From NCBI GenBank assembly GCA_963743595.1, contig CAVURW010000027.1:20821-84820 (forward strand): a DNA stretch of 64,000 nt, read 5' to 3'. Origin of the DNA: CAVURW01 sp963743595. Lineage in GTDB: Bacteria > Verrucomicrobiota > Verrucomicrobiia > Methylacidiphilales > UBA1321. Under the pieces are notes generated by a model. The model made no database searches and was not told where the DNA came from. It saw nothing but the letters and a program-made list of their open reading frames with translations. The translations under genes were made by a program, and so were the position numbers. Shown piece after piece: positions 26,930 to 34,918 of this stretch; within the stretch, counting starts at the first letter, position 1; each line of letters opens with the position of its first letter.

Positions 26930-28453
26930 TTACTCGATAACCGCGCCGCAGTGCGGGCAATTTCGTGAGTGCGGCAGCAGGGGGCCTTTGCAGTACGGGC
27001 AAGGACGCTCAGCGACAGTCTCTGGATGCGCCGGGTTGGCGATCTCGTGGTATTCAGCGTCGGTATTGACGTTCCACGGATCGAACGGCCCTTCGCCCAA
27101 GATATTTCGAGCCGCTAATAGCGCGGTCATCATCGAGTGATCCTGGTTGTTATAATGGTGCATTCCATTTCTACCAACCGGTTGGATGTTCGGAATCGAA
27201 TTCAGGAACTTGGCGATGATCTTGACGTTTTCTTTATAGTCGCGGTCGTAGATCGGGTAGGCCTTGGGCATGCGGACAACGAACGCGTCGAGAACGTCCT
27301 TCTCTTGGATGAGGCCGATTTGGATCGCTTCCTTGATGGCGAGTCGGCGCAGTTCCTTATCTGTGGAGGCCCAGAGCGCATCGCCCTCAAAGCAAAAGTA
27401 TTCGAGACCCAGGGAGGTGACCTTGGGATTCGGAACCATGGAGATGCTCCAGTTTTTGTAGTTCTGGATTCGGCCGACTTTCACGGTTGGATCGTGAATG
27501 TAGATCCATGTATCCGGGAATACATCCCGTTTGTTTACGGCAAGGATTACCGAGAGGAAGTCGCGATAACGCAGGCGATTTGCGGCAGCGACCACCGGCT
27601 TGGGCGGTTCCGGATCCATTTTATGGATGAGATCGCGCAGGGGAATCGATGAAATGAACCCGGAACCTTCCACTTGATGCATGGAACCGTTCGAGTCCTG
27701 GGCCGTGATGTGCGAGATATACCCATCTTCCCAGTGAAGATTGATAATGTTCCGGTCTAGGGTGACTTGGTTGCCTTTGGCACGAATGTGGAAAGTGGCG
27801 CGCTCCCACAATTGACCGGGGCCGAGTCGTGGGTAAAGGAACTGCTTAATTAGCGTCTTGGCTGTAGATTTTGTGAATCGCCCGAAAAACGCGTTGTAGA
27901 TCGCCTCTTTTAGGTTGAGCCCTTTGATGCGCTGAGCGGCCCAGTCTTTACTGATGTCGGAGGTGGACATGCCCCACACTTTTTCAGTGTAGGATTTGAA
28001 GAACATGGCGAAAAGCCGTTCGCCGAAGCGATTGGTCACCCAGTCCTCGAAAGAGACTTCTGGGTCGATCGGGTTATTCTGTGCGTGGTAATAACTTGCG
28101 ATAACACGAAAGGTTTCGATCGGCCCGAGCTTAAAGAAGGCATCCCAGGGCTCGAGGGGATAGTTAAAGAACTTCTTGTTGTAGAAGATTCGTGAGAGCC
28201 GCGGGCACTCGATGAAATCGTCCGGCATCATCTTGTGCCAGACTTCGTTAATCTCCTCGGATTTGCTGAAGAACCGATGCCCGCCGATATCGAAGCGGTA
28301 CCCTTTTTCTTCGACGGTTCGTGCAATACCACCGACGTATTTGGGATCAGCTTCCCAGACAACCACTTTCTGGTTGCTGTTAGTCAGTAACCAAGCGGCT
28401 GTAAGCCCTGCAGGGCCTGCGCCCATGACTACGATCGGTTTTTCATTTGCCAT
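26930..28453 (-). CDS. FAD-dependent amine-oxidase/UDP-galactopyranose-mutase-like protein with C-terminal zinc ribbon
   Basis: The ATG at 28453 (MANEKPIVVMG) is preferred; an in-frame start at 28474 overlaps the upstream gene. The 507-residue protein begins with a dinucleotide-binding motif (VVMGAGPAGLTAAWLL). Next come the FAD segment GGIARTVEEKGYRFDIGGHRFF and the C-terminal FAD segment NGMHHYNNQDHSM. This places it with NAD(P)/FAD oxidoreductases such as UDP-galactopyranose mutase-like and amine-oxidase-like enzymes; the substrate is unknown. The last 25 residues form a CxxC-CxxC zinc ribbon (CPYCKGPLL, CPHCGAVIE), an uncommon addition. Confidence 0.78.
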   Translation of the reverse strand: MANEKPIVVMGAGPAGLTAAWLLTNSNQKVVVWEADPKYVGGIARTVEEKGYRFDIGGHRFFSKSEEINEVWHKMMPDDFIECPRLSRIFYNKKFFNYPLEPWDAFFKLGPIETFRVIASYYHAQNNPIDPEVSFEDWVTNRFGERLFAMFFKSYTEKVWGMSTSDISKDWAAQRIKGLNLKEAIYNAFFGRFTKSTAKTLIKQFLYPRLGPGQLWERATFHIRAKGNQVTLDRNIINLHWEDGYISHITAQDSNGSMHQVEGSGFISSIPLRDLIHKMDPEPPKPVVAAANRLRYRDFLSVILAVNKRDVFPDTWIYIHDPTVKVGRIQNYKNWSISMVPNPKVTSLGLEYFCFEGDALWASTDKELRRLAIKEAIQIGLIQEKDVLDAFVVRMPKAYPIYDRDYKENVKIIAKFLNSIPNIQPVGRNGMHHYNNQDHSMMTALLAARNILGEGPFDPWNVNTDAEYHEIANPAHPETVAERPCPYCKGPLLPHSRNCPHCGAVIE

Positions 28454-28781
28454 AGAGTCGGTGTGCTTGCTCAATCTCGAGCTTCAGATCGGAGTCGTCA
28501 ACCTTTCGTGAAAAGTTCACAGCTCCGAGGTAAATGTGCGGATCGTCTGGGTAGTAGTAAATAGCTAATTTCCAAAAATGCGAGGCAGCGGACATGTTTT
28601 TGTCCTGTTCGGCGATTTGTGCTTGGAACTCATAATAGGCACCACTGCGCAGGTTGAATAAAGTCTCATCTTGTGCTGGCTGCGCGGCAGTATTCCAGTC
28701 ATTACGAGTGATCGCTTGCTGGAGCAGGAATTCCGCACGGTAGCTGTCGGGCAGGCGGCCATTCTTGAGGAGCGACTCCAT
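28443..28781 (-). CDS. Small TPR-like protein
   Basis: The ATG at 28781 gives 112 residues (MESLLKNG). The frame is open further upstream, but that part is Arg-rich and overlaps the preceding peptide frame. The chain is helical with a TPR-like unit (AASHFWKLAIYYYPDDPHIYLGAV). Its ATG overlaps the stop of the small hydrophobic ORF as TAATG, and its end overlaps the FAD protein start by 11 bases. All three are probably in one transcript. Function is unknown. Confidence 0.55.
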   Translation of the reverse strand: MESLLKNGRLPDSYRAEFLLQQAITRNDWNTAAQPAQDETLFNLRSGAYYEFQAQIAEQDKNMSAASHFWKLAIYYYPDDPHIYLGAVNFSRKVDDSDLKLEIEQAHRLYGK

Positions 28782-28897
28782 TAAATATCGGCGATGGTGG
28801 TTGCGGGCGAAGAGGCGATGCAGGCGACAAGCACGGCGAGGCCGAGGGCGAGAACGCTTTGCATCACTTGAAGAACGGAAAAGGGTTGCCTGGTCAT
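28781..28897 (-). CDS. 38-residue hydrophobic peptide ORF
   Basis: A short frame begins at ATG 28897 (MTRQPFSVLQVM). It encodes one hydrophobic stretch (VMQSVLALGLAVLVACIASS) that could be a membrane helix or an export signal. The stop TAA shares one base with the ATG of the TPR-like gene, a typical coupling arrangement. Alternatively, a frameshift has separated an original signal peptide from the downstream protein. Confidence 0.4.
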   Translation of the reverse strand: MTRQPFSVLQVMQSVLALGLAVLVACIASSPATTIADI

Positions 28898-29045
28898 GGT
28901 GATCCTGATACATCTATAAGCCACTTCGACAATTTGAGAGACGTGGCTCTTCCGAACGGACGCAACTGTAGCATGAGGACAGTTGGCGTGAATGAAAAGA
29001 GCGGCGCGTCCAAGCAACTTTAAAAACCATCATAACCGACGCGAT

Positions 29046-31463
29046 ATGGCTGACGAACATGAACCGACTCAAAAACCCGAGCATGGGGGAACTGAGGAGA
29101 AAAAGAAGGATGGGGAAGAACAGGCCAATCCCGCTGGGTTTGCCGGTCACTCAAGCCATGCTGCCGCTGATGGTGCCGAGAAGCTCTTAAAACAAATCGA
29201 GAAGCTGGAAGAAGCCGCCAAGCTCGCCCGGGAAGTCGGTTCTGCTGCCGAAGGTGTGGAGCGCGAAGAGGAAAAACTGCATGAGATGCGGGCTCACCAC
29301 GGCACGCCCTCGGAGCGTAATCCCGCTCCGACTGAGACGGAAACGCCTGCCGAAACACATGTCACTACACCCAAGCCGGAAACGCCTGCGGAAACAACGA
29401 CCGTAGAGCCCCCAAAGGTGGAGACTCCTGCACACGTTGAAGCTGCCACGACGACTCAAGTTCCGCCTCCCGCAACTGTCGAAGCTCCCGCGCCCGCGCA
29501 TGTCGAAGCTGCTGCGACGACTCAAGTTCCACCTCCAGCGACTGTCGAAGCTCCTGTAACGACACAAGTTCCGCCCGCGCACGTCGAAGCTGCTGCGACG
29601 ACTCAAGTTCCGCCTCCCGCAACTGTCGAGGCTCCTGTAACGACACAAATTCCGCCCGCGCACGTCGAAGCTGCTGCGACGACTCAAGTTCCGCCTCCCG
29701 CAACTGTCGAGGCTCCTGTAACGACACAAATTCCGCCCGCGCACGTCGAAGCTGCGGCACCGACACAAGTTCCGCCTGCGCACGTCGAAGTACCGCCAGC
29801 GCACGTTGAAGCTCCTGCACCCACGCAAGTTCCGCCCGCACACGTTGAAGCTGCTGCACCAACACAAGTTCCGCCCGCGCACATTGAAGCTCCTGCGGAA
29901 GTACATGCCCCGGTTGAAGCACCGCATGCACCTACTGTCGAAGCGCCACATGTTCCCTCAGTAGCCAGTACGGCAGCCACAGAAGCGAGCGTGGAGCGTT
30001 CGGGAGTTGAGGCGGCTGCGGCCACGGCTTCCCGCGCTTCCACGACCTTAGAAGGCATCTCGAAGGTTGCCGGACCTGTCGGTTTGATTTTGGCTGGTGG
30101 CGCGACTGCGGTTGAAGCCGCTGAACAGGTAAAGCACGGTGACTATCTCGGTGCGACGGAATCGGTGGGCGGTTTGGCCGGCAGTCTCGGTGGTGCCACT
30201 CTCTTTGCGGAAGGGGGCGCAGCTCTGGGTCTGATGACGGGGCCTGCAGCTCCCGTAGCCGTTCCTGTACTCACCGTCGGCGGTGCCATCATCGGCGGTG
30301 TCGTCGGTGAAGAAGCGGCTAAAGACACGATTCACGCTGTCGTCACGGGAGCAGAAGCGGTCGCCAATTCGCAGGTTGGTCACGATGTGGCCCACACGGC
30401 CGGAGCCTATGCAACAGTGATGACCGATGTTGCGCAAGCCATGGCCGATACACAGGCGGGGCGGGCGGTGACTTCCGGGGCTCAGGCTGTGGGACATGCC
30501 GCATCAGAGGTCGCTCATGGGACGGCTGAGTTGGCTAGCGAAGCTTATCATGGTGCGGCGCATGCGGTTGGCGAGGCGGCTCACGGCGTATCCGAAGCAG
30601 CCCACGCTGTGGCTGAAAGTGCTCCAGCCCAAGCCATCGTTCATGGAGTGGAAGCAGCCGGTCATACGGCTGCGGGTCGCGCCGTCGTTAAAGTTGCGGA
30701 GGGCACTGCTCACCTTGCCGAGCAGGGCGGGGAAGCGGTTGTTCACGGGGCGGAGGCTGCCATTCATAGTGAAACAGGCCAAGCCATCATTCACGGGGCG
30801 GAACACGCGGCATCGGCTGCGGGGCATGGTCTCTCTGTGGCGGCAGAAGCTGTGGACGGCGGTATTCACTCAGGCATGCATTTCGCAGGACATGTCGTGG
30901 CCACGGCCGTTGAAGGAGATCGGCTACTGGCCCACGCTGCCGTTCATGGGGTGGCGGACGCGGCTCACGCCGTTGCGGATTCACGCGCAGGTCGTGCGGT
31001 CGCGGCAGGGGCTCAACGGGTGGAGCACGCCGCTTCTGAAGCGGGCCACGCGATTGCGAATTCTCAGGTGGGCCAGGCAGTGACGCATGCAGCTGAGTCT
31101 GCCGGCCACGCGGTTTCGGCACAAGTTCACTCAGCCGTTGCGGCGGTTGATTCGACAAAGATTGGGCATCACGCGATCCAAGCCGTGGAGGCCACCGGAC
31201 AACTTGCAGCCGACACCGGGCACGCGCTCGCCAGCGGCGCCAGTAGCGCCTGGCATTACATCTGGGGCGACGATAAGCCGGCGGTCATCACGCATCCTGG
31301 CGACGAACACTTTGCAAATGATCCGAAGGTCCAAAAATCCGCTGCCGTGGGTGCTCAAGTGAACCATGCTGCAGTTGCTGAGACACAGGGTCAAACCCAG
31401 CAGCATCATGTCATGCCAGGCGAGCAGCAGGGTCACGAGCAGACAGCTGGAATGTCTCACTAG
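29046..31463 (+). CDS. Giant Ala/His/Val-rich repeat protein, first of a tandem pair
   Basis: The ATG at 29046 (MADEHEPTQ) gives 805 residues; an earlier in-frame start at 28992 is less likely. In order: an acidic/helical N-terminus (to about residue 90), Pro/Val/Thr-rich tandem repeats of 27 residues (about 125-300), and a Gly-rich hydrophobic domain with glycine-zipper character (about 345-445). A long series of Ala/His/Gly amphipathic repeats follows (for example ADSRAGRAVAAGAQRVEHAA; about 450-740), then a Gln/His-rich tail. The next gene has the same plan minus the Pro repeats. No signal peptide or enzyme domain is seen. The helical repeats recall LEA-like or apolipoprotein-like chains, but no family is recognised. 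Confidence 0.75.
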   Translation: MADEHEPTQKPEHGGTEEKKKDGEEQANPAGFAGHSSHAAADGAEKLLKQIEKLEEAAKLAREVGSAAEGVEREEEKLHEMRAHHGTPSERNPAPTETETPAETHVTTPKPETPAETTTVEPPKVETPAHVEAATTTQVPPPATVEAPAPAHVEAAATTQVPPPATVEAPVTTQVPPAHVEAAATTQVPPPATVEAPVTTQIPPAHVEAAATTQVPPPATVEAPVTTQIPPAHVEAAAPTQVPPAHVEVPPAHVEAPAPTQVPPAHVEAAAPTQVPPAHIEAPAEVHAPVEAPHAPTVEAPHVPSVASTAATEASVERSGVEAAAATASRASTTLEGISKVAGPVGLILAGGATAVEAAEQVKHGDYLGATESVGGLAGSLGGATLFAEGGAALGLMTGPAAPVAVPVLTVGGAIIGGVVGEEAAKDTIHAVVTGAEAVANSQVGHDVAHTAGAYATVMTDVAQAMADTQAGRAVTSGAQAVGHAASEVAHGTAELASEAYHGAAHAVGEAAHGVSEAAHAVAESAPAQAIVHGVEAAGHTAAGRAVVKVAEGTAHLAEQGGEAVVHGAEAAIHSETGQAIIHGAEHAASAAGHGLSVAAEAVDGGIHSGMHFAGHVVATAVEGDRLLAHAAVHGVADAAHAVADSRAGRAVAAGAQRVEHAASEAGHAIANSQVGQAVTHAAESAGHAVSAQVHSAVAAVDSTKIGHHAIQAVEATGQLAADTGHALASGASSAWHYIWGDDKPAVITHPGDEHFANDPKVQKSAAVGAQVNHAAVAETQGQTQQHHVMPGEQQGHEQTAGMSH
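29419..29910 (+). repeat. 81-bp tandem repeats encoding a Pro/Val/Thr array
   Basis: Near-identical units of exactly 81 bp start at 29500, 29581, 29662 and 29743, with degenerate flanking units. They encode AHVEAAATTQVPPPATVEAP-type repeats (27 residues per unit). Confidence 0.85.
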
Positions 31464-31490
31464 CGGGCGGTCCACTCGGCTTTTACGAAC

Positions 31491-33521
31491 ATGGCCACTA
31501 CGGGGACCGAAGAAGATCAGGACAAGAATCGAAGCGAACTCGGGGAAGCGATTCGAAACTTCGCCCGCGCAAGCAAGATCTTGGCCTCGGAAACGGTGGC
31601 CGCTCTGGAAGCGGGCGAGCAGATCCATGCCAGCCAGACGACTCATCGCTTAAAACCGTCAGAGCGAAATCCGTTGCCGGACCAGGATCAGGCCGCAAGC
31701 GTTGACGTGAGTGGTGCTGCGGCGGTGACCGCCAAACCTGCCGTCAATGGCGACTCCGCAGAGGAACTGGCTCAAGCGGTATCCGTCTCCGCAAAGCCGG
31801 GAATTCATCCCGAGTCGGACGTGACGCAAGCGGCTGCGGCCTCCGTTGAACCGGCTGCTCGAACTGAGGCTTCCGCCGTGCTTTCCGAGGGAACAGCCAC
31901 GGAGGCGGTTGCATCCGATGCGGCTCGTACAGGCGCTTCTGTGGACGCGGCTGCGGATCGATTGGCAACCTTTAAAGGGGTGGCGCGTTCGGTTGGGCGT
32001 GGAGCGATGATCGTGGGAACATTACCGGCCGCCGTGGAGACGGTGGATGATTTGCGAAGGGGCGATTACGAGGGTGCTGCGAAGACTTCCATCGGGACGG
32101 CGGCGAATATCGGGTTCGCCTGGGCCGCCTCAGAAACGGCGATGACGGGGGCCGCAATGGTTTCCGGACCGGCGTCCGTGGTAACGGTTCCTGCGGCAGG
32201 ATTGGTTGCTGGTGTCGTCGCGGGTGTTGTTGGAAAAGAGGCCGCTGAGCAAGCCGTTGAAGGCGTGGTGAACGCAGGAAAAGCGATCGCCAACTCGAAG
32301 GTGGGTCATGACGCGGTCGAAGTCGCAAGTTCCTACGGCGATGTTCTCCGCGACGGTTTTAATATGCTCCGAAATAGCTCTGCCGTTCACGCCGTGGAAC
32401 ATTGGGGCGGGGAGGCTAGCGACGGGGCTAAGCACCTGGGTCACGAGGCTGTTGAAGGCGCGGAACATGCCGCCGCTACGGTCGAACACGCGGCGGAACG
32501 GGTGATTCATACCGCTCCCGCGCAGGCGATTATCGGTGCTGCGGAGGCGGTCGCTCACAGTGAGTCGGTTCAGGCTGTGGTGCACGGGGCGCAGGCGGTG
32601 GGTGAGGGCGTTGTTCACGGCGCAGAAGCGGTCGGCGAAGGCATGCTCCATGGTGCCGAGGTGGCTGGCCACGCGGTCTACCAGGGGCTCGATAGTGCGA
32701 TCAAAGGCAATACGGGACAGACGGTTCTCCATGGAATCGGGCACGGAGCGGCTGTGGCGGCTCATGGGTTGGAAGTGGCCGCAAATGCGGTGGATGGGGG
32801 TATCCACCAGGGCATGCATTTTGTGGGTGAAAAGGTCGGAAACGCAGTCGATGCCGTTCGCTCGGCAAATGGTGCGGTGCTGCACGCGGGCGAAAAAGTG
32901 GTTGATCACATCGCGAACGGTTCCGTTGGCAAGGCCGTGGGTGAACGCGTGCATCAGGCCGAACATGTCGTGAGCCACGCGGCAGAGGCGGTGGCGCATT
33001 CCGTGGGCCACGCCGTGGCAAATTCAGCGGTCCGTCGAGCTGCGGCAGAGGTGGAGCATCAAGTGGAGAGCAAGGTGCACGACGCTGTTTCCGCTATCGA
33101 TAAGAACCAACTGGGTCACGATGCTCTCCACGCAGCGGCGGCAACGGGCACGATGATTGCCGATACTGGGCACGCGATGATGGACGGGCTCAAGAGCTTC
33201 GGGAATTGGCTGGTTCATAACGATGATCAGGCGGCGCATCTGGAGAAGACCCACCAGGACTTGCATCAAACGTTTCAAAACAGGGCTGGTGTTCACGACA
33301 TCGCAGCGACTTACCATGAGCAGATTGGAAACGCTCACGATCTCCGGCAAACGGGTCATGAGATGGGCATGGACCCCCATCACGTGGAGACGCAATATCG
33401 GAGCGCTGTTCACGCCGCGCAACACGAGGCGACTGAGAGCCTGGCGAATCGGCAGCAACTGCAACATAGCCTGCACGATCACGCGGCGAGCGAGCAACAG
33501 AGCACTGGCATTTCCCGCTAA
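31491..33521 (+). CDS. Giant Ala/His-rich repeat protein, second of a tandem pair
   Basis: A 676-residue paralogue of the gene before it, 27 bases downstream of its stop. Shared blocks are an ERNP motif near residue 63, a Gly/Ala-rich hydrophobic domain (about 160-265), GKAIANSKVGHDAVEVAS (compare EAVANSQVGHDVAHTAG), AVDGGIHQGMHFVGEKV (compare AVDGGIHSGMHFAGHVV), and GTMIADTGHAMMDG (compare GQLAADTGHALASG). It lacks the Pro-rich repeats and ends in a His/Gln-rich helical segment. The pair probably arose by tandem duplication and then diverged. Function is unknown. Confidence 0.72.
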   Translation: MATTGTEEDQDKNRSELGEAIRNFARASKILASETVAALEAGEQIHASQTTHRLKPSERNPLPDQDQAASVDVSGAAAVTAKPAVNGDSAEELAQAVSVSAKPGIHPESDVTQAAAASVEPAARTEASAVLSEGTATEAVASDAARTGASVDAAADRLATFKGVARSVGRGAMIVGTLPAAVETVDDLRRGDYEGAAKTSIGTAANIGFAWAASETAMTGAAMVSGPASVVTVPAAGLVAGVVAGVVGKEAAEQAVEGVVNAGKAIANSKVGHDAVEVASSYGDVLRDGFNMLRNSSAVHAVEHWGGEASDGAKHLGHEAVEGAEHAAATVEHAAERVIHTAPAQAIIGAAEAVAHSESVQAVVHGAQAVGEGVVHGAEAVGEGMLHGAEVAGHAVYQGLDSAIKGNTGQTVLHGIGHGAAVAAHGLEVAANAVDGGIHQGMHFVGEKVGNAVDAVRSANGAVLHAGEKVVDHIANGSVGKAVGERVHQAEHVVSHAAEAVAHSVGHAVANSAVRRAAAEVEHQVESKVHDAVSAIDKNQLGHDALHAAAATGTMIADTGHAMMDGLKSFGNWLVHNDDQAAHLEKTHQDLHQTFQNRAGVHDIAATYHEQIGNAHDLRQTGHEMGMDPHHVETQYRSAVHAAQHEATESLANRQQLQHSLHDHAASEQQSTGISR

Positions 33522-33550
33522 AGTTGCCTGAAATGAGCCGCAGTATTCGG

Positions 33551-34630
33551 TTAACCCGCCGGATTCGGCCTGCGAGGGGGACGCCAACGGTGTGTCCACC
33601 GATTGACCAGACTCAATTGCCAATCTTCAGCCGATTTTTTTACTTCGTTTAAATACCGTATCTCGTCGTTTAAACAGTCGATTTTATGGAGGAGCTGCTC
33701 CTCGTATTGTTTTGAGCGCAGGTACGCGAACACGCTACGAGCCATCCGCTTCCAGGCGATCGTGAACGCTTCATCGCTCATTCTCAGTCTTTGGTGGATG
33801 GCGTGTTGCTTAATGAGCGAGTAAATATCGACGGAAAGGGCTTCCGGGTAGGGCGTTGTCTCATCGATCACCTCATCAAACTGAGTGTGCCGGAGACCGT
33901 CGTCTACGAAGTGTGTTGCGAAATCGGCGATGGCAGCGCCTTTATCCGTAATCGGAAGATCTAGAATTGCCGCAATTTTCCGAAGAGACACGTCCGGCGA
34001 TTGCATGAACTCATCGTAATCGATAATGGCGATTTGCTCCCCTAACAACTGGTGAAAATGCGGGGCTAGGTAGCTCAGCCACAAGGAGTAAGCTTGGTGC
34101 GGGCACGGTTTTTCGGTCATCAAACGCCGATCGAAATTCTCTAAGGAACTTGCCACGCTCCGAGGATTGCGAATGGTGAAAACATAGCTGATGTCCATTT
34201 CGCATCGCGACAATACCGCGCGCCAGAAGGGAAGCGTCCGCAGCGTTCTCGGATCCTTAAAGGCCCACTGTTTACACGAGCCGAAGGTGGCCTGAACGTA
34301 GTCACAAGCCTCGGCCAATAACGGCCCTGCCTCTGGCGACGTAACGAAACTATCGGGCATCGTGTTGAGGTCGTGCCATGGAGTCTGGCACACCGAGAAA
34401 ATCTTTTCGTTGATTTCGTAAATGGTCCGATCTTCCCAGTGGCCCCTCGGGTTAAACGGCGATTCTCCGATAAGATTGGTGCCCAACTCCAAACCGCATG
34501 CCGCCAAACCCCGCGTAATAAGACTGGTGCCACTGCGATGCATTCCGAGCACGACGATAACGCGATTGCGTGCTAAGGGCTTGGCTTGCTGAGATTTCTG
34601 AACGGTTGAGGTGTGAGAATTGGGTGACAT
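33551..34630 (-). CDS. Sulfotransferase family protein
   Basis: A 359-residue protein with the PAPS 5'-phosphosulfate loop near the N-terminus (VVLGMHRSGTSLITRGL) and the 3'-phosphate segment (FTIRNPRSVASSL), as in bacterial Sulfotransfer_3-type enzymes. The C-terminal ~60 residues form a coiled coil (LHKIDCLNDEIRYLNEVKKS), often seen in surface-polysaccharide sulfotransferases. Substrate unknown. It converges on the repeat-protein pair and diverges from the YHYH gene. Confidence 0.82.
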   Translation of the reverse strand: MSPNSHTSTVQKSQQAKPLARNRVIVVLGMHRSGTSLITRGLAACGLELGTNLIGESPFNPRGHWEDRTIYEINEKIFSVCQTPWHDLNTMPDSFVTSPEAGPLLAEACDYVQATFGSCKQWAFKDPRTLRTLPFWRAVLSRCEMDISYVFTIRNPRSVASSLENFDRRLMTEKPCPHQAYSLWLSYLAPHFHQLLGEQIAIIDYDEFMQSPDVSLRKIAAILDLPITDKGAAIADFATHFVDDGLRHTQFDEVIDETTPYPEALSVDIYSLIKQHAIHQRLRMSDEAFTIAWKRMARSVFAYLRSKQYEEQLLHKIDCLNDEIRYLNEVKKSAEDWQLSLVNRWTHRWRPPRRPNPAG

Positions 34631-34918
34631 TGTTTCAAGGACAGCTTCACCCTTAAAGACGGCAGCCGTATTGGAAGGGTTACAGATTTATTTCAAAACG
34701 TCTCTGAAAGGCAAGCTTAACGCGAACAAGTTACTGATTATCATGTATGTACGTCTTATTTATAAGGGACGATGTTTTACTTAGTGGTCGAATTGATATG
34801 ATACACCCCACGTTTCATGGCGATACGTCAGCCGCGTTAAAAAGCCATTTACCTTTTCTTTACAATTCTCCACGATGGGGTTCGCACATGCTTTACATGC
34901 GTTCCTTAGCCTAAGGGG
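34631..34918. other. Divergent intergenic region
   Basis: These 288 bases separate the sulfotransferase and YHYH genes and should hold both promoters. A 13-base palindrome (CCTTAG-C-CTAAGG, 34904-34916) lies just before the YHYH start. Its right arm supplies the AAGGGG that directly adjoins the ATG, unusually close for a ribosome-binding site. Nothing else is recognised. Confidence 0.4.

Noticed and set aside
29187..29951. Minus-strand Arg/Cys-rich frame of 254 codons
   Set aside because: It is a reverse-strand artefact of the 81-bp Pro/Val/Thr repeat array in the plus-strand gene.
32130..33011. Minus-strand frame of 293 codons within the second Ala/His-rich gene
   Set aside because: Composition is a reverse image of the Ala/His/Gly repeats, and the plus-strand paralogy to the preceding gene is decisive.
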